From NCBI GenBank assembly GCA_035356615.1, contig DAOQSN010000038.1, forward strand, positions 1-51,443: DNA of 51,443 nucleotides, given 5' to 3'. The translations under genes and the position numbers were made by a program. The DNA comes from JAKQDH01 sp029558835 (GTDB taxonomy: Bacteria > Planctomycetota > Phycisphaerae > UBA1845). Below, in pieces: positions 15,868-25,052 of the stretch; position 1 is the first letter of the stretch, and every line of letters starts with the position of its first letter. The notes under the pieces are model-generated. The model was not told the origin of the DNA and did not search any database. It was given only the letters and a program-made list of their open reading frames with translations.

Positions 15868-17010
15868 GTGGCAGCCTCATTGACTTCCCGGCAGCGCGTG
15901 TTGCGGACGCTGGCCCGCCAGCCGGTGGACCGTGTCCCCATCTTCGACAAGTTCTGGTTCGAGACGGAGTGCGCCTGGCGGGAGCAACTGGGCATCCCGC
16001 TGCAGGCGTTGCCCGGCGAGCCGCCCGTGCACTGGAGCAACAACGCCTCGTACGCCCACAAGTCGCGGACGCTGTGGGAGCACTTTGACATGGACATCCT
16101 CGAGGTTGCCTGGCCGGATTACCGCTTGCGTCTGGTACCGGCGGAGACGGTCGAGGAAACCGACGAATGGATGCTCCAGCGCGACGGCAACGGGGCGCTA
16201 CTGCGCTGGTGGAAGCACAAGATGGGCACGCCGGAGCACGTCGGCTTCAGCGTGAGCTCGCCGGAGGCGTGGGCGAAGGTGAAGCCGCTGCTGACGGCCG
16301 ACCCGCACCGCGTCCGTTGGGACGAGTACTGGCCGCTCTATGGCCGGGCCCGCGCCCAGGACCGCTTCGTCTGCTTCTGCACCGTCGAGCCGATCGAGAT
16401 GGTCAAGGACGTCCTCGGGCACGAGATCATGCTCAAGGCCATGATCAAGCAGCCGGAATGGATCCACGACGTCTTCGATACGTACACCCGGGTCGCCCTG
16501 CAGATGTTCGAGCACGTCGAGGCCGAGGGGATTGTTTGCGACGGCGCCTTCGTGTACGGCGACATGGCGTACAAGAACGGTCCCTTCATGAGCCCGCGCC
16601 ACTACCGCGAGTTCGTGCAGCCGTATCATCGCCGGCTGTTCGAGACCTTCCGGCGGCGCGGCATGCCGGTGATCTTCCACTCCGACGGCGATATTCGCCC
16701 GGTGCTGGACGACCTGATTGCTGCCGGCGTCGATGCCATCAATCCGTTGGAGAACAACGCGGGGATGGACGTGCGCGAACTGGCCCCCAAGTGGGGAGCG
16801 CGCCTGGGCTTTGTGGGCAACATCAACGTCAGCGTCCTGGCCACCAATGATCCCGAGCAGGTGCGGGCGGAACTCCGCGCCAAGCTCGGGGCGGCCATGC
16901 CTTACTATGGATACATGTATCATTCGGATCACTCAGTGCCGCCCGGGGTGACGCTGGAGACCTATCAGTTGGTGCTGGCCGAGGTCCGCAGGATCGGGTG
17001 CTATGACTGA
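15868..17010 (+). CDS. uroporphyrinogen decarboxylase/MtaA-family protein A
   Basis: 380 residues of the UroD-like TIM-barrel family, which includes heme-pathway decarboxylases and cobalamin- or coenzyme M-dependent methyltransferases. It opens LTSRQRVLRTLARQPVDRVP, typical of the non-heme branch, and ends with the family-typical SDHSVPPGV. At the metal-binding position it has HSDGD rather than HSCG, so a zinc-binding Cys is lost. GTG 15868 follows GGAG (15856-15859) by 8 nt. It overlaps the next gene, a paralogue, by 8 nt. No corrinoid protein or activase is nearby, so the substrate is unknown; a role in sugar or aromatic methyl metabolism is a guess. Confidence 0.82.
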   Translation: MAASLTSRQRVLRTLARQPVDRVPIFDKFWFETECAWREQLGIPLQALPGEPPVHWSNNASYAHKSRTLWEHFDMDILEVAWPDYRLRLVPAETVEETDEWMLQRDGNGALLRWWKHKMGTPEHVGFSVSSPEAWAKVKPLLTADPHRVRWDEYWPLYGRARAQDRFVCFCTVEPIEMVKDVLGHEIMLKAMIKQPEWIHDVFDTYTRVALQMFEHVEAEGIVCDGAFVYGDMAYKNGPFMSPRHYREFVQPYHRRLFETFRRRGMPVIFHSDGDIRPVLDDLIAAGVDAINPLENNAGMDVRELAPKWGARLGFVGNINVSVLATNDPEQVRAELRAKLGAAMPYYGYMYHSDHSVPPGVTLETYQLVLAEVRRIGCYD

Positions 17011-18061
17011 CATGCTGACCCGCCGCGAGATCGTCGAGCGCGCTATTACTTTCCGGACGCCGCCGCGCCTGCCGCTCAAGTTCGACGTGGTCGGCGTGAA
17101 CGACTGTTATGACGTCTGGACGCACGACCCGACCGGCTGGACGTGGGATTTCACTGACCACTCCACCGACGAGTGGGGCTGCATCTGGCAGCGTACCAGC
17201 GTCTCGAACACGGGGCCGGTGACCGGGCACCCGCTGCAAGACCTTGCGGCCCTGCCGCGCTACACCTGGCCGGACCCCGACCACCCCGCGCGCTATCGTG
17301 ACTTCGCGCAGCAGGTTGCCGGTGCGGACGATCGCTTCGTGATGTTCTGCTTTGGCAACGGTATCTGGGAGCGGCTGCACATGCTGCACGGCATGAGCGA
17401 GTCGCTGATGAATCTGCTGCGCCGGCCGGACGAGATGCACGCCCTGCTCGATCGCATCCTGGAGCATCATCTGCGGGTGCTGGACAACTGTGCACGCCTC
17501 GCGGGCGGGCGCCTGCACGCGGCCGCCATGGCTGACGACTGGGGCTTGCAGGACCGGCCGTTCGTGAGCGTCAAGCTGTTCCGCACCTTCTTCAAGCCGC
17601 GGTATCAGCGGTGGTTCGACCGCATCAAGGCCGCGGGGATGCACCCGTGGATGCACTCGTGCGGGCACGTCAATGAGCTGATCGAAGAGTTGATCGACTG
17701 CGGCCTTCAGGTCATCAACCTGCAGCAGCCCAACGTGGTGGGCATCGACGCCATCGGGCAGCGCTACCGCGGGCGCATCTGTTTTGAGTCCATCGTGGAT
17801 ACCCAGTCCACGCTGCCGCGTGGGACGCATGACGAGATTCGCGCCCAGGCCCGGGAGCTGGTGGACAAGTGGGGTACACCGACGGGCGGCTTCATCGCCA
17901 GCGACTACAACGACGCCGAGGCCATCGGCGTTACCACGGACCGCCGGCTGGTGATGTTCGAGGCTTTCGCCGAGCGCGGGCGGTATCCCGACTACCAGCG
18001 CATCGTCGCGGACTTCGCGGGCCCGCGCGCGGGGCATGCGTGGGGTCGGGCTGCAGGCTGA
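17003..18061 (+). CDS. uroporphyrinogen decarboxylase/MtaA-family protein B
   Basis: 352 residues, same UroD-like family as the preceding gene but clearly diverged. It keeps MHSCGHVNELIEELIDCG, with the His-x-Cys metal site absent from protein A, and the barrel ending GGFIASDYNDAEAIGV. The start ATG 17003 lies inside the end of gene A, implying coupled translation and perhaps a heteromeric complex in which only B binds zinc; that is inference. Not HemE: the substrate-binding N-terminus of HemE (RQAGRYLPEY type) is missing. Confidence 0.82.
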   Translation: MTDMLTRREIVERAITFRTPPRLPLKFDVVGVNDCYDVWTHDPTGWTWDFTDHSTDEWGCIWQRTSVSNTGPVTGHPLQDLAALPRYTWPDPDHPARYRDFAQQVAGADDRFVMFCFGNGIWERLHMLHGMSESLMNLLRRPDEMHALLDRILEHHLRVLDNCARLAGGRLHAAAMADDWGLQDRPFVSVKLFRTFFKPRYQRWFDRIKAAGMHPWMHSCGHVNELIEELIDCGLQVINLQQPNVVGIDAIGQRYRGRICFESIVDTQSTLPRGTHDEIRAQARELVDKWGTPTGGFIASDYNDAEAIGVTTDRRLVMFEAFAERGRYPDYQRIVADFAGPRAGHAWGRAAG

Positions 18062-18248
18062 AACTGACACCGAAGCGTCTCCCGGCGCCAGCTTTCCCGC
18101 AATTGCTCCGCACGCCTTGGGGAGAGAGAGGGAAGGCGGCACCGCGGGTGCTGGTCGCAGCTTGCTGGTATCACGCCTGGGTGACTCGTTGTGCCAGTCT
18201 GCTTGCCGATCCGCTCGGGCTGTGTTGTGCCCGGGCTGACTGGATGAG

Positions 18249-18689
18249 TTAGGAGGCCGCGGCCGAGGAGGCGGACGCCAGCGTTTGGAGCATCTCTCGG
18301 TGCCGCTCATGGCGGTCGCGGATGCGATTGACCAGCGTCAGGGCGTCACGGTCGCTGTCGAGTTGCCCGGCCGCGCGCTGATACAGCGCTATGCGCGCGG
18401 AGCAGTCATCGAGCAGCAACGACAGGGCGTGGTGCAGGTCACGGTAGTGCACGCCGGCGACGCGGGTGTCGGCGGGGCACAGGCCGGGGGAGCCGTCCCG
18501 CGCGAGGATCAGCTCGGCCAGCCAAGCGGCGTGCTCCTGCGTCTCGCGTTCGAGGCGACGCAGAACGCTCAGCCCGGCGGCAGAGGTCCGGGACACCACC
18601 AGGGCGGACCGCAGCAGGTGCGGCAACAGCACGTCCCGCTCGACGGCGAGCAACTCATTCAGAAGGGCGACGGTTTTCGACGTATCCAT
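18249..18689 (-). CDS. ferritin-like helical protein at end of nuo operon
   Basis: 146 residues, mostly helical. LLNELLAVERDVLLPHLLRS then ERETQEHAAWLAELILARDG resembles the E...ExxH di-iron helices of bacterioferritin-like proteins, and a second EH-type pair (RHERHREML) lies near the C-terminus. The start ATG 18689 falls within the last 35 nt of nuoN, so it is the last gene of the complex I operon by position. Iron storage, or protection of Fe-S clusters, would fit but is inferred. The call rests on motif spacing only; a generic four-helix protein is the alternative. Confidence 0.6.
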   Translation of the reverse strand: MDTSKTVALLNELLAVERDVLLPHLLRSALVVSRTSAAGLSVLRRLERETQEHAAWLAELILARDGSPGLCPADTRVAGVHYRDLHHALSLLLDDCSARIALYQRAAGQLDSDRDALTLVNRIRDRHERHREMLQTLASASSAAAS

Positions 18690-20322
18690 CCGACACCAGC
18701 GGTAATCCGGAAACCACGGCCTGCTTGCCGTCCTGCGTGGCTGACACCACCGGCAGGTACAACGCCTGGGCAAAGCGGTCCGTCAAGTCCTTCAGTGGGT
18801 AAGCCAGCACGAACAGCGCGATCAGGGCGGCCGCACACACGTTCACCAGCACGACTCCGCGGACCGGTGGCCGGACCGGACCGGCCTCAGTGTCGTGCAG
18901 GCCCATGCGGACCACGATCCGCATGTAATAGAACAGGCTGATCAGCGTATTGAGCACCATCACGAGGACCAGCAGCCAGCCCAGCGTCCCGCCCGTGGCG
19001 CCCAGGGCCAGCAGAATCCACCACTTCCCGATGAAGCCTGCCAGCGGCGGCAGTCCCACCAGCGACACCAGGCAGATCACCATCGGCACCGCCAGCCACG
19101 GCGCCCGCCGGGCGAGACCCGTGAACGCCTCCAGCTTGTCGCTGCCCGTCTCCCACGCCACCAGCCCCGTCACACCGAAGGCGCCGAGGTTCATGAACAG
19201 ATAGATGACCACGTAGGTCAGCAGCGCGCCGATGCCCGGCAGCGGCGTCGGCGCTCGCTGCGGATCGACGTACACGAAGACCGTCACGGCCATCATCATG
19301 TAGCCGGCGTGGGCAATGGACGAGTAAGCCAGCAGTCGCTTGACGCTCTGCTGCTTGTACGCGCAGAAGTTGCCGTAGGTGCAGGTGATCGTCGCCAGGA
19401 TGCCGACGACCCACGCCAGCGGCAGCAGCAGCGGGATGGCCGTCTGGTTGCCCGCGGCGGCACAGAAGGTCAGAGCCAAGCGGGCGAGCAAAATCAGCCC
19501 CGCGGCCTTGCTGGCGACACTGAGCCAGGTCGTCACCTCGATCTTGGCGCCCTCGAAGGCATCGGGGCACCAGAAGTGGAAGGGCACGGCCGACATCTTG
19601 AAGGCAATCCCCGCCAGGAAGCAGAGCAGCCCCAGCGTCAGCACGATCACGTTCGCCCCGCCCGGCTGCAACGCCTCGAGGGTGTAGCGGGCAACGACGG
19701 CCACGTCGAGGCTGCCGCACAGCCCGTACAGCAGGCTGATACCGTACAGCATGATGGCCGCACTGATGCCGCCAAATACCACGTACTTCAGCGATGCCTC
19801 CGCCCCCACAGGATTCTTCTTGTCGAACCCAACGATGGCGTAACTGGATAGCGATGCGGTCTCCATCGCCACGACGATGAACAGCAGGTTCGTCGAGCTG
19901 GCCATCATGGCCATGCCCAGCGCGCTGCCCAGCAGCAGGATGAAGAACTCCGGCGCGTCCTGCTCGGTGGGTGCGGACCCCGTCCACCACAGCCACATCA
20001 CCCCGACGAGGAACACCAGCAGGATGAACATATAACCAAGGGAGAGGTTATCGACGATCAGCATGCCAGAGAGGCGCTCCGCCAACAACCCGGCCGCCCC
20101 GGCGTGAGCGACCTCGCCGGTCACCCGCAACACCGCGAGGAAGGTCACGACGAGCCCGACGAGGACGACGGTAACGACGGGCCGGACGCCTCGACCGGCA
20201 AACAGCGGAGCGACCACCACGGCCAGCAACGTAGCCACAAGTGCCAGCAGCGGCGACAACAACAGAAGCTGCCGGCCGATCGGCTCCGACCCACTCATTA
20301 TGGTGTTGACTGCGCTGTCCAC
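18655..20322 (-). CDS. nuoN: NADH-quinone oxidoreductase subunit N
   Basis: 555 residues, about 14 TM segments, an antiporter-like proton-pumping subunit of the complex I membrane arm. Family features include MASSTNLLFIVVAMETASLS, VGFDKKNPVGAEASLKY, the broken-helix region FHFWCPDAFEGA and the HAGYMMM stretch with conserved Lys and His. Last of three antiporter-like genes (L-M-N) in canonical order, 64 nt after nuoM. The C-terminus reads past the usual last helix into a polar tail overlapped by the ferritin-like gene. Confidence 0.95.
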   Translation of the reverse strand: MDSAVNTIMSGSEPIGRQLLLLSPLLALVATLLAVVVAPLFAGRGVRPVVTVVLVGLVVTFLAVLRVTGEVAHAGAAGLLAERLSGMLIVDNLSLGYMFILLVFLVGVMWLWWTGSAPTEQDAPEFFILLLGSALGMAMMASSTNLLFIVVAMETASLSSYAIVGFDKKNPVGAEASLKYVVFGGISAAIMLYGISLLYGLCGSLDVAVVARYTLEALQPGGANVIVLTLGLLCFLAGIAFKMSAVPFHFWCPDAFEGAKIEVTTWLSVASKAAGLILLARLALTFCAAAGNQTAIPLLLPLAWVVGILATITCTYGNFCAYKQQSVKRLLAYSSIAHAGYMMMAVTVFVYVDPQRAPTPLPGIGALLTYVVIYLFMNLGAFGVTGLVAWETGSDKLEAFTGLARRAPWLAVPMVICLVSLVGLPPLAGFIGKWWILLALGATGGTLGWLLVLVMVLNTLISLFYYMRIVVRMGLHDTEAGPVRPPVRGVVLVNVCAAALIALFVLAYPLKDLTDRFAQALYLPVVSATQDGKQAVVSGLPLVSDGYVENRRPSE

Positions 20323-20386
20323 GATACCTGCTGCTCTCTGCTACTCGTTGGTGCCGGCGACGGGGGCGACCCGGGGCCGGCTTCTT

Positions 20387-22027
20387 TTATGACACCATCG
20401 CCACCACGTGTTTGAGCACGTTGTTCAGGGTCCCGGTGGTGTAGTTAAACACCGTCTGCATGGGCAGGATGCCCATCACGATGGCCAGGATCGCCATGGG
20501 GATCATGATGCCCATTTCACGGGCGGAAGCATCGGAATAGCCGCGATACTCGTCGCGCTCGGGGCCCAGGTACACGCGGCGGATGAGCCAGAGGATGTAC
20601 CCGGCGGTCAGGATGACGCCCGCCGCCGCCAGCACGGCCGCCACCGGTGCCCAGGTGAACATCGAGCGTGCCTCGAAGGTGCCCATGACCACCCAGAACT
20701 CCCCGATGAACCCGCACAAGGCCGGCAGGCCCAGGGAGGCGAAGAAGCCGATGGTGGCCATCGTGCCGTACTTCGGCATCGTGAGCCACAGCCCGCCGAA
20801 GCGGTTGATCTCGCGATGGTGGGCCCGCTCGTAAATCACACCGACCAGGAAGAAGCACATGGGGCTGGAAACCCCGTGGGCGAGCATCTGGAACATCGCG
20901 CCGCCGAAGCCGCTCTTGGTCAGCACCGCCAGACCCAGCAGCACGTAACCCATGTGCGACACGGAGCTGTAGGCGACCAGTTTCTTGAAGTCGGTCTGGG
21001 CCATGGCGCACAAGGCGCCGTAGAGGATGCTGACCACGCCGATCACCGCCAGCAGCAGGGCAAACTCCTTGGCGGCGGTGGGAAAGATCGGATAGCACAG
21101 CCGCAGGAACCCGTAACCGCCCATCTTCAGCAGCACGCCCGCCAGGATCATGCTGATGGGCGTCGGTGCCTCCACGTGGGCATCGGGCAACCACGTGTGC
21201 AGCGGCACGATCGGCAGCTTGATGGCAAACCCGATGAACAGAAAGATGAACATCACCGGCGCGAAGCGGAAGTCCAGGAAGCGCGTCAGCCCGGAGGCGA
21301 AGTGCTTCTGGATGACCGGGTTGACGGCCATCTCGATCAGGTCGAATGTTCCACCGGTGAGTGTGGCATCGCGGTAGGCGCTGGCGACGCCCGGCTGACT
21401 GGTGGCCTCCATGGCCTCGTGAATGGCCGCCCCGCTTTGCAGGTACATCGCGACCAGGGCGACCAGCATCAGCACCGAACCGGCCAGGGTGAACAGGAAG
21501 AACTTGATGGCAGCGTACTCGCGCCGCGGACCGCCCCAGACCCCGATCAGGAAGTACATGGGCAGCAGCATCACTTCCCAGAACACGTAGAAGAGGAAGA
21601 AGTCGAGCGAGACGAACACGCCCAACATCCCCGTCTCCAGCAGCAGGAACAGGCTGAAGTACGCCCGCACGCCGCGGTTGATCTTCCAGGTATCGAAGTT
21701 CCAGCTTGCCAGGCAGGCCAAGAACGAGATCACCGTGGTGAGGATCACCAGCGGGAAGCCCACCCCGTCCACGCCCAGGAAGTACTCGATGGTAAACTCG
21801 TCCCCCTGAATCCAGGCGGCCCGCTCGACGTGGTGCAGCTTGCCGTAGCCGTTGCCGAAGACGTCGGCGGGGTTCGACCCGCCGTGCAGGAAGGTCGGGA
21901 CCAGGAACAGGGAGACCACCAGCGTTGCCCCCGCGGCCAGTACCGCCACCGTGCGGACGTGCGGCTTGGGCACGACCAGGCACAGCAGTGCGCCGAGGAC
22001 GGGCAGGAACACAATCAGCGACAGCAT
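20387..22027 (-). CDS. nuoM: NADH-quinone oxidoreductase subunit M
   Basis: 546 residues, antiporter-like pump subunit. Key marks: LFLLLETGMLGVF with the conserved TM5 Glu, FFLFYVFWEVMLLPMYFLIG, the KLPIVPLHTWLPDAHVEAPT motif around the broken helix, and SVSHMGYVLLG. ATG 22027 lies 24 nt downstream of the nuoL stop. An open frame of 1338 codons on the opposite strand across nuoM and nuoL is a codon-bias artefact. Confidence 0.96.
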   Translation of the reverse strand: MLSLIVFLPVLGALLCLVVPKPHVRTVAVLAAGATLVVSLFLVPTFLHGGSNPADVFGNGYGKLHHVERAAWIQGDEFTIEYFLGVDGVGFPLVILTTVISFLACLASWNFDTWKINRGVRAYFSLFLLLETGMLGVFVSLDFFLFYVFWEVMLLPMYFLIGVWGGPRREYAAIKFFLFTLAGSVLMLVALVAMYLQSGAAIHEAMEATSQPGVASAYRDATLTGGTFDLIEMAVNPVIQKHFASGLTRFLDFRFAPVMFIFLFIGFAIKLPIVPLHTWLPDAHVEAPTPISMILAGVLLKMGGYGFLRLCYPIFPTAAKEFALLLAVIGVVSILYGALCAMAQTDFKKLVAYSSVSHMGYVLLGLAVLTKSGFGGAMFQMLAHGVSSPMCFFLVGVIYERAHHREINRFGGLWLTMPKYGTMATIGFFASLGLPALCGFIGEFWVVMGTFEARSMFTWAPVAAVLAAAGVILTAGYILWLIRRVYLGPERDEYRGYSDASAREMGIMIPMAILAIVMGILPMQTVFNYTTGTLNNVLKHVVAMVS

Positions 22028-22051
22028 GGAACCATTCCCGTTTGCTTGCCG

Positions 22052-24574
22052 TTAAGGAAGCCCGGCGGCCGGGCGGATCACCGTCGCCGCCGCGGACTCC
22101 GAGCCGAAAATCAGAACGCACACGATCACGATCGTAGCGGCCGCCACCGCCCACAGCACGTAGTTGCGGATGCGGCCGGTCTGCGGTGTTCGCAATACTC
22201 CACCGATGTCCTGCGCAGTCTGCGATATCCCGTTGACCACGCCGTCCACCCCGTGCATGTCAATGATCCAGCCGGCGAAGTTGGCGAGGGCGGCCGTCAG
22301 CTTCGCCAGCGAATCCGCGATGAAGTCGATGATCCAGGTGTCGATCCAGCGGGCGATGCGCGACAGCAGCAGGCAGCCCTTGATCCAGACGACCTCATAG
22401 ACCTCATCGAAGTAGTACTTATGGACCAGCAGCGTATGCAGCGGACGCAACGCCCGGCTGAGCTGCTCGGCCAGCCCCAGCCCGCGTCCGTAGATCACGA
22501 TAGCCACCACGAACCCGACGATGAACGCCCCGCCCACGCCCCACTTCAGGAAGCCGTGCGCGGCATGAATCGCCGGGGCGTGCGACGTACCGTCGAACGC
22601 CAGCACCAGCGACGCGGCCGTCGCCTCCGGAGCCGCGGCCGCAAGCAGCGGGCGGAACAGGAAGTAGCTGGCGAACAGCGTGCCCACCGCGAGCACGATC
22701 AGCGGCACGTACATCAGCGGAATCTCGTGGGCATGATGATACACGTGCTCGTCCCGCGGCTTGCCCATGAAAGTCATCCACCAGGCGCGCATCATGTAGA
22801 ACGGTGTGACGTAGGCGGTAATGAGCGCCAGGAAGAACATCCACTTGGGCAGTGGGCGCATGCCGGCAAAGATGGCCGCGTTGTCACGACCGGCGCCGTG
22901 AGTACCGCGGTCGTCGGTATGAGCGGCGGCGTGCGACTCCTCTCCGGGTTGGCCGTGGACGATGGCCCCGGCGCCGTCGGCGGCCTTGCGCCCGTCTTCC
23001 GCAGACGCGTCAGCCGGTCGAAGATCGTCGTTACCCCAAACGTACGTACTCTTCGGCGCCTGCGCCGTCTCCGTCGAGCCGGGCTGCGGGTCCTGCCGAT
23101 AGGCCGCCAGGCGCACGACCCGTTCGCCGGACGCCGGCAGCACGGCGTGCTCGCCGTGGGCAGCGCCCGCTCCACCGTGCTCGCCCGCCTCGAAATCCTG
23201 GTAGCTCGTCCACTGGTGGGAACGGGCATACGCCACCGCGAGGATCTCGTCCTTGCTGAAGAAGCCGCCCAGGCCGATCTTCGTGCCCGCGACGCCGGCC
23301 CCGGAAATCGCCAGCACGCCGATGAAGAACGTCCAGCACGTGACGGGCATCTTCTTGAACAGCCCGCCCATCTTCCGCATGTCCTGCTCGTGGTGGCAGC
23401 CCTCAATCACCTGCCCGGAGCAGAGGAAGAGCATGGCTTTGAAGAACGCGTGCGTCATCAGGTGAAACAGGGCCGCGATCCACGCCCCGCAGCCCATGCC
23501 GAAGATCATGTAGCCGAGCTGCGAAAGCGTCGAATACGCCAGGCACTTCTTGATGTCCACCTGCACAATGGCCACCAGGGCCATCAGCGTCAGCGTCAGG
23601 CAGCCAATCACCGCGACGAACATCAGCGCGTCCGGCGTCATCAGCCGGAAGACCCGGGCGACCAAGTACACGCCCGCGGCCACCATCGTCGCGGCATGGA
23701 TCAAGGCGCTCACCGGCGTGGGGCCGGCCATCGCGTCCGGCAGCCAGACGTGCAGCGGGAACTGGGCACTCTTGCCCATCGCCCCGCAGAACAGCCCGAT
23801 GCCCATCAGCGTCGCCAGGGCCATCCCCGAAATCTGGTGGCCGAACAGCGTGATCCCTTCACCGAAGAGCCCCGTACCGCTCGCAAGCTGCTGGGCGAAG
23901 TTGACGGCCGCCTGGTCCAGATCGAGCGTCCGCAACTTGAAGAACACCAGCATCAGCCCCAGCAGGAAGCCGAAGTCGCCGACGCGGTTCGTGACGAACG
24001 CCTTGATGGCCGCCCGATAGGCGTAATCGCGGTCAAAGTAGAACCCGATCAACAGGTAGCTGCACAGGCCTACCAGCTCCCAGAAGATGAACAGAAACAG
24101 CAGGCTGCTGGAAGCCACCAGCCCCAGCATGCTGAACCCGAACAACGCCAGGAACGCGAAGAAACGGTGATACAGGCTTTTGCCGCCCACCTCGTCGCTG
24201 TGGCCCGACATGTAGCCCAGGCTGAAGACAAAAATCCAGAAAGCGACGAACGCGACCATGAAGAACATGATCACGGTGAGCGAATCGAGCTTGACGCCGA
24301 TGGTGACGGGGACCTCGCCGACCGTCGCCCAGTGCCAGCGGAAGGCGTCTTCGGTGAGTTGGGCGCGCGTGCCCGCGTCCGTCTGCCACCAGCCGGCCAG
24401 CACGATCGTCGCCAGCACCAGTGAGACGCCCATGCCCAGCACGACGGCGAACCAGCCCGACGCCGGCTTGCCCAGCTTCGCCCCAAACAGCACCAGCAGC
24501 CAGAAGCTGACGAAGGGGATCAGCACGCCCAGGGCCAGCAGGATCTCGTAGGTGTGTGTCAGCGGCGCACTCAT
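22052..24574 (-). CDS. nuoL: NADH-quinone oxidoreductase subunit L, with long loop insertion
   Basis: Distal pump subunit. It has FIFWELVGLCSYLLIGFY, FVTNRVGDFGFLLG, AQFPLHVWLPDAMAGPTPVS, HAATMVAAGVY and, at the C-terminal end, the lateral helix region. At 840 residues it exceeds a usual NuoL by about 200. Much of the surplus is a polar, His/Gly/Ala-rich insertion at about residues 461-565, between TM helices, before MFFLALITAYVTPFYMMRAW. ATG 24574 has GGAG 5 nt upstream. A 159-bp spacer with two palindromic repeats separates it from nuoK. Confidence 0.96.
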   Translation of the reverse strand: MSAPLTHTYEILLALGVLIPFVSFWLLVLFGAKLGKPASGWFAVVLGMGVSLVLATIVLAGWWQTDAGTRAQLTEDAFRWHWATVGEVPVTIGVKLDSLTVIMFFMVAFVAFWIFVFSLGYMSGHSDEVGGKSLYHRFFAFLALFGFSMLGLVASSSLLFLFIFWELVGLCSYLLIGFYFDRDYAYRAAIKAFVTNRVGDFGFLLGLMLVFFKLRTLDLDQAAVNFAQQLASGTGLFGEGITLFGHQISGMALATLMGIGLFCGAMGKSAQFPLHVWLPDAMAGPTPVSALIHAATMVAAGVYLVARVFRLMTPDALMFVAVIGCLTLTLMALVAIVQVDIKKCLAYSTLSQLGYMIFGMGCGAWIAALFHLMTHAFFKAMLFLCSGQVIEGCHHEQDMRKMGGLFKKMPVTCWTFFIGVLAISGAGVAGTKIGLGGFFSKDEILAVAYARSHQWTSYQDFEAGEHGGAGAAHGEHAVLPASGERVVRLAAYRQDPQPGSTETAQAPKSTYVWGNDDLRPADASAEDGRKAADGAGAIVHGQPGEESHAAAHTDDRGTHGAGRDNAAIFAGMRPLPKWMFFLALITAYVTPFYMMRAWWMTFMGKPRDEHVYHHAHEIPLMYVPLIVLAVGTLFASYFLFRPLLAAAAPEATAASLVLAFDGTSHAPAIHAAHGFLKWGVGGAFIVGFVVAIVIYGRGLGLAEQLSRALRPLHTLLVHKYYFDEVYEVVWIKGCLLLSRIARWIDTWIIDFIADSLAKLTAALANFAGWIIDMHGVDGVVNGISQTAQDIGGVLRTPQTGRIRNYVLWAVAAATIVIVCVLIFGSESAAATVIRPAAGLP

Positions 24575-24590
24575 GCTCGCTCCGTCCTAC

Positions 24591-24632
24591 TAACCCCTCT
24601 CCCCTCAGGGGAGAGGGCAGGGTGAGGGGGAG
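24591..24632. repeat. G/C palindromic repeat between nuoL and nuoK
   Basis: TAACCCCTCTCCCCTCAGGG with its complementary G-rich arm; inverted orientation of the copy inside chrA at 8566. In the operon mRNA it would form a strong hairpin upstream of nuoL and could alter expression of L, M and N. Confidence 0.8.
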
Positions 24633-24648
24633 ACCTCCATCATCTCGA

Positions 24649-24684
24649 CCCTCCCCGACCCCTCCCTGAAAGGGAGGGGGGTCA
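24649..24684. repeat. G/C palindromic repeat between nuoL and nuoK, second
   Basis: CCCCGACCCCTCCCTGAAAG followed by GGAGGGGGGTCAC; arms GACCCCTCCCT and AGGGAGGGGGGTC pair around GAA. It lies 16 bp from the previous palindrome. Confidence 0.7.
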
Positions 24685-24733
24685 CTGAACCGTGCCCTGG
24701 CGCGTTCGTCGGGGCGCCCGCGCCCCAAAGACC

Positions 24734-25048
24734 TTACCCTTGCAGCTTCGTCGCCCGGTCCACATCGATCGTCGCCAGCACGCGGTAGAAGTTCACGCAG
24801 ATCGCCACCGCAATGGCCGCTTCCGCCGCCGCCAGCACAATCACAAACAGTGCCAGAATCTGCCCGTCGATGCCCGCCCGGCAGAGGTAGCGGTCGAAGG
24901 CGATCAGGTTCACATTGGCGCTGTTGAGCACCAGCTCGACACCCATGAGGATCCCGATTGCGTTTCGCTTGGTGGCCATCACGAAGATGCCGCCGCAGAG
25001 CAGCACGGCCGCTACCACCAGGTAATGCATCAAGCCGATCGTAAGCAT
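24734..25048 (-). CDS. nuoK: NADH-quinone oxidoreductase subunit K
   Basis: 104 residues, three TM helices, normal length. GVELVLNSANVNLIAF contains the conserved Glu of the proton path, and LAAAEAAIAVAI holds the second Glu. It begins MLTIGLMHYLVVAAVLLCGG, like most NuoK. It starts 4 nt after the nuoJ stop. Confidence 0.97.
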   Translation of the reverse strand: MLTIGLMHYLVVAAVLLCGGIFVMATKRNAIGILMGVELVLNSANVNLIAFDRYLCRAGIDGQILALFVIVLAAAEAAIAVAICVNFYRVLATIDVDRATKLQG

Positions 25049-25052
25049 CGGT

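Noticed and set aside
20408..24424. 1338-codon open frame opposite nuoM and nuoL
   Set aside because: It is fully antisense to two well-supported complex I genes, its translation is rich in H, Q, R and D with no domain, and high-GC codon bias keeps such frames open.
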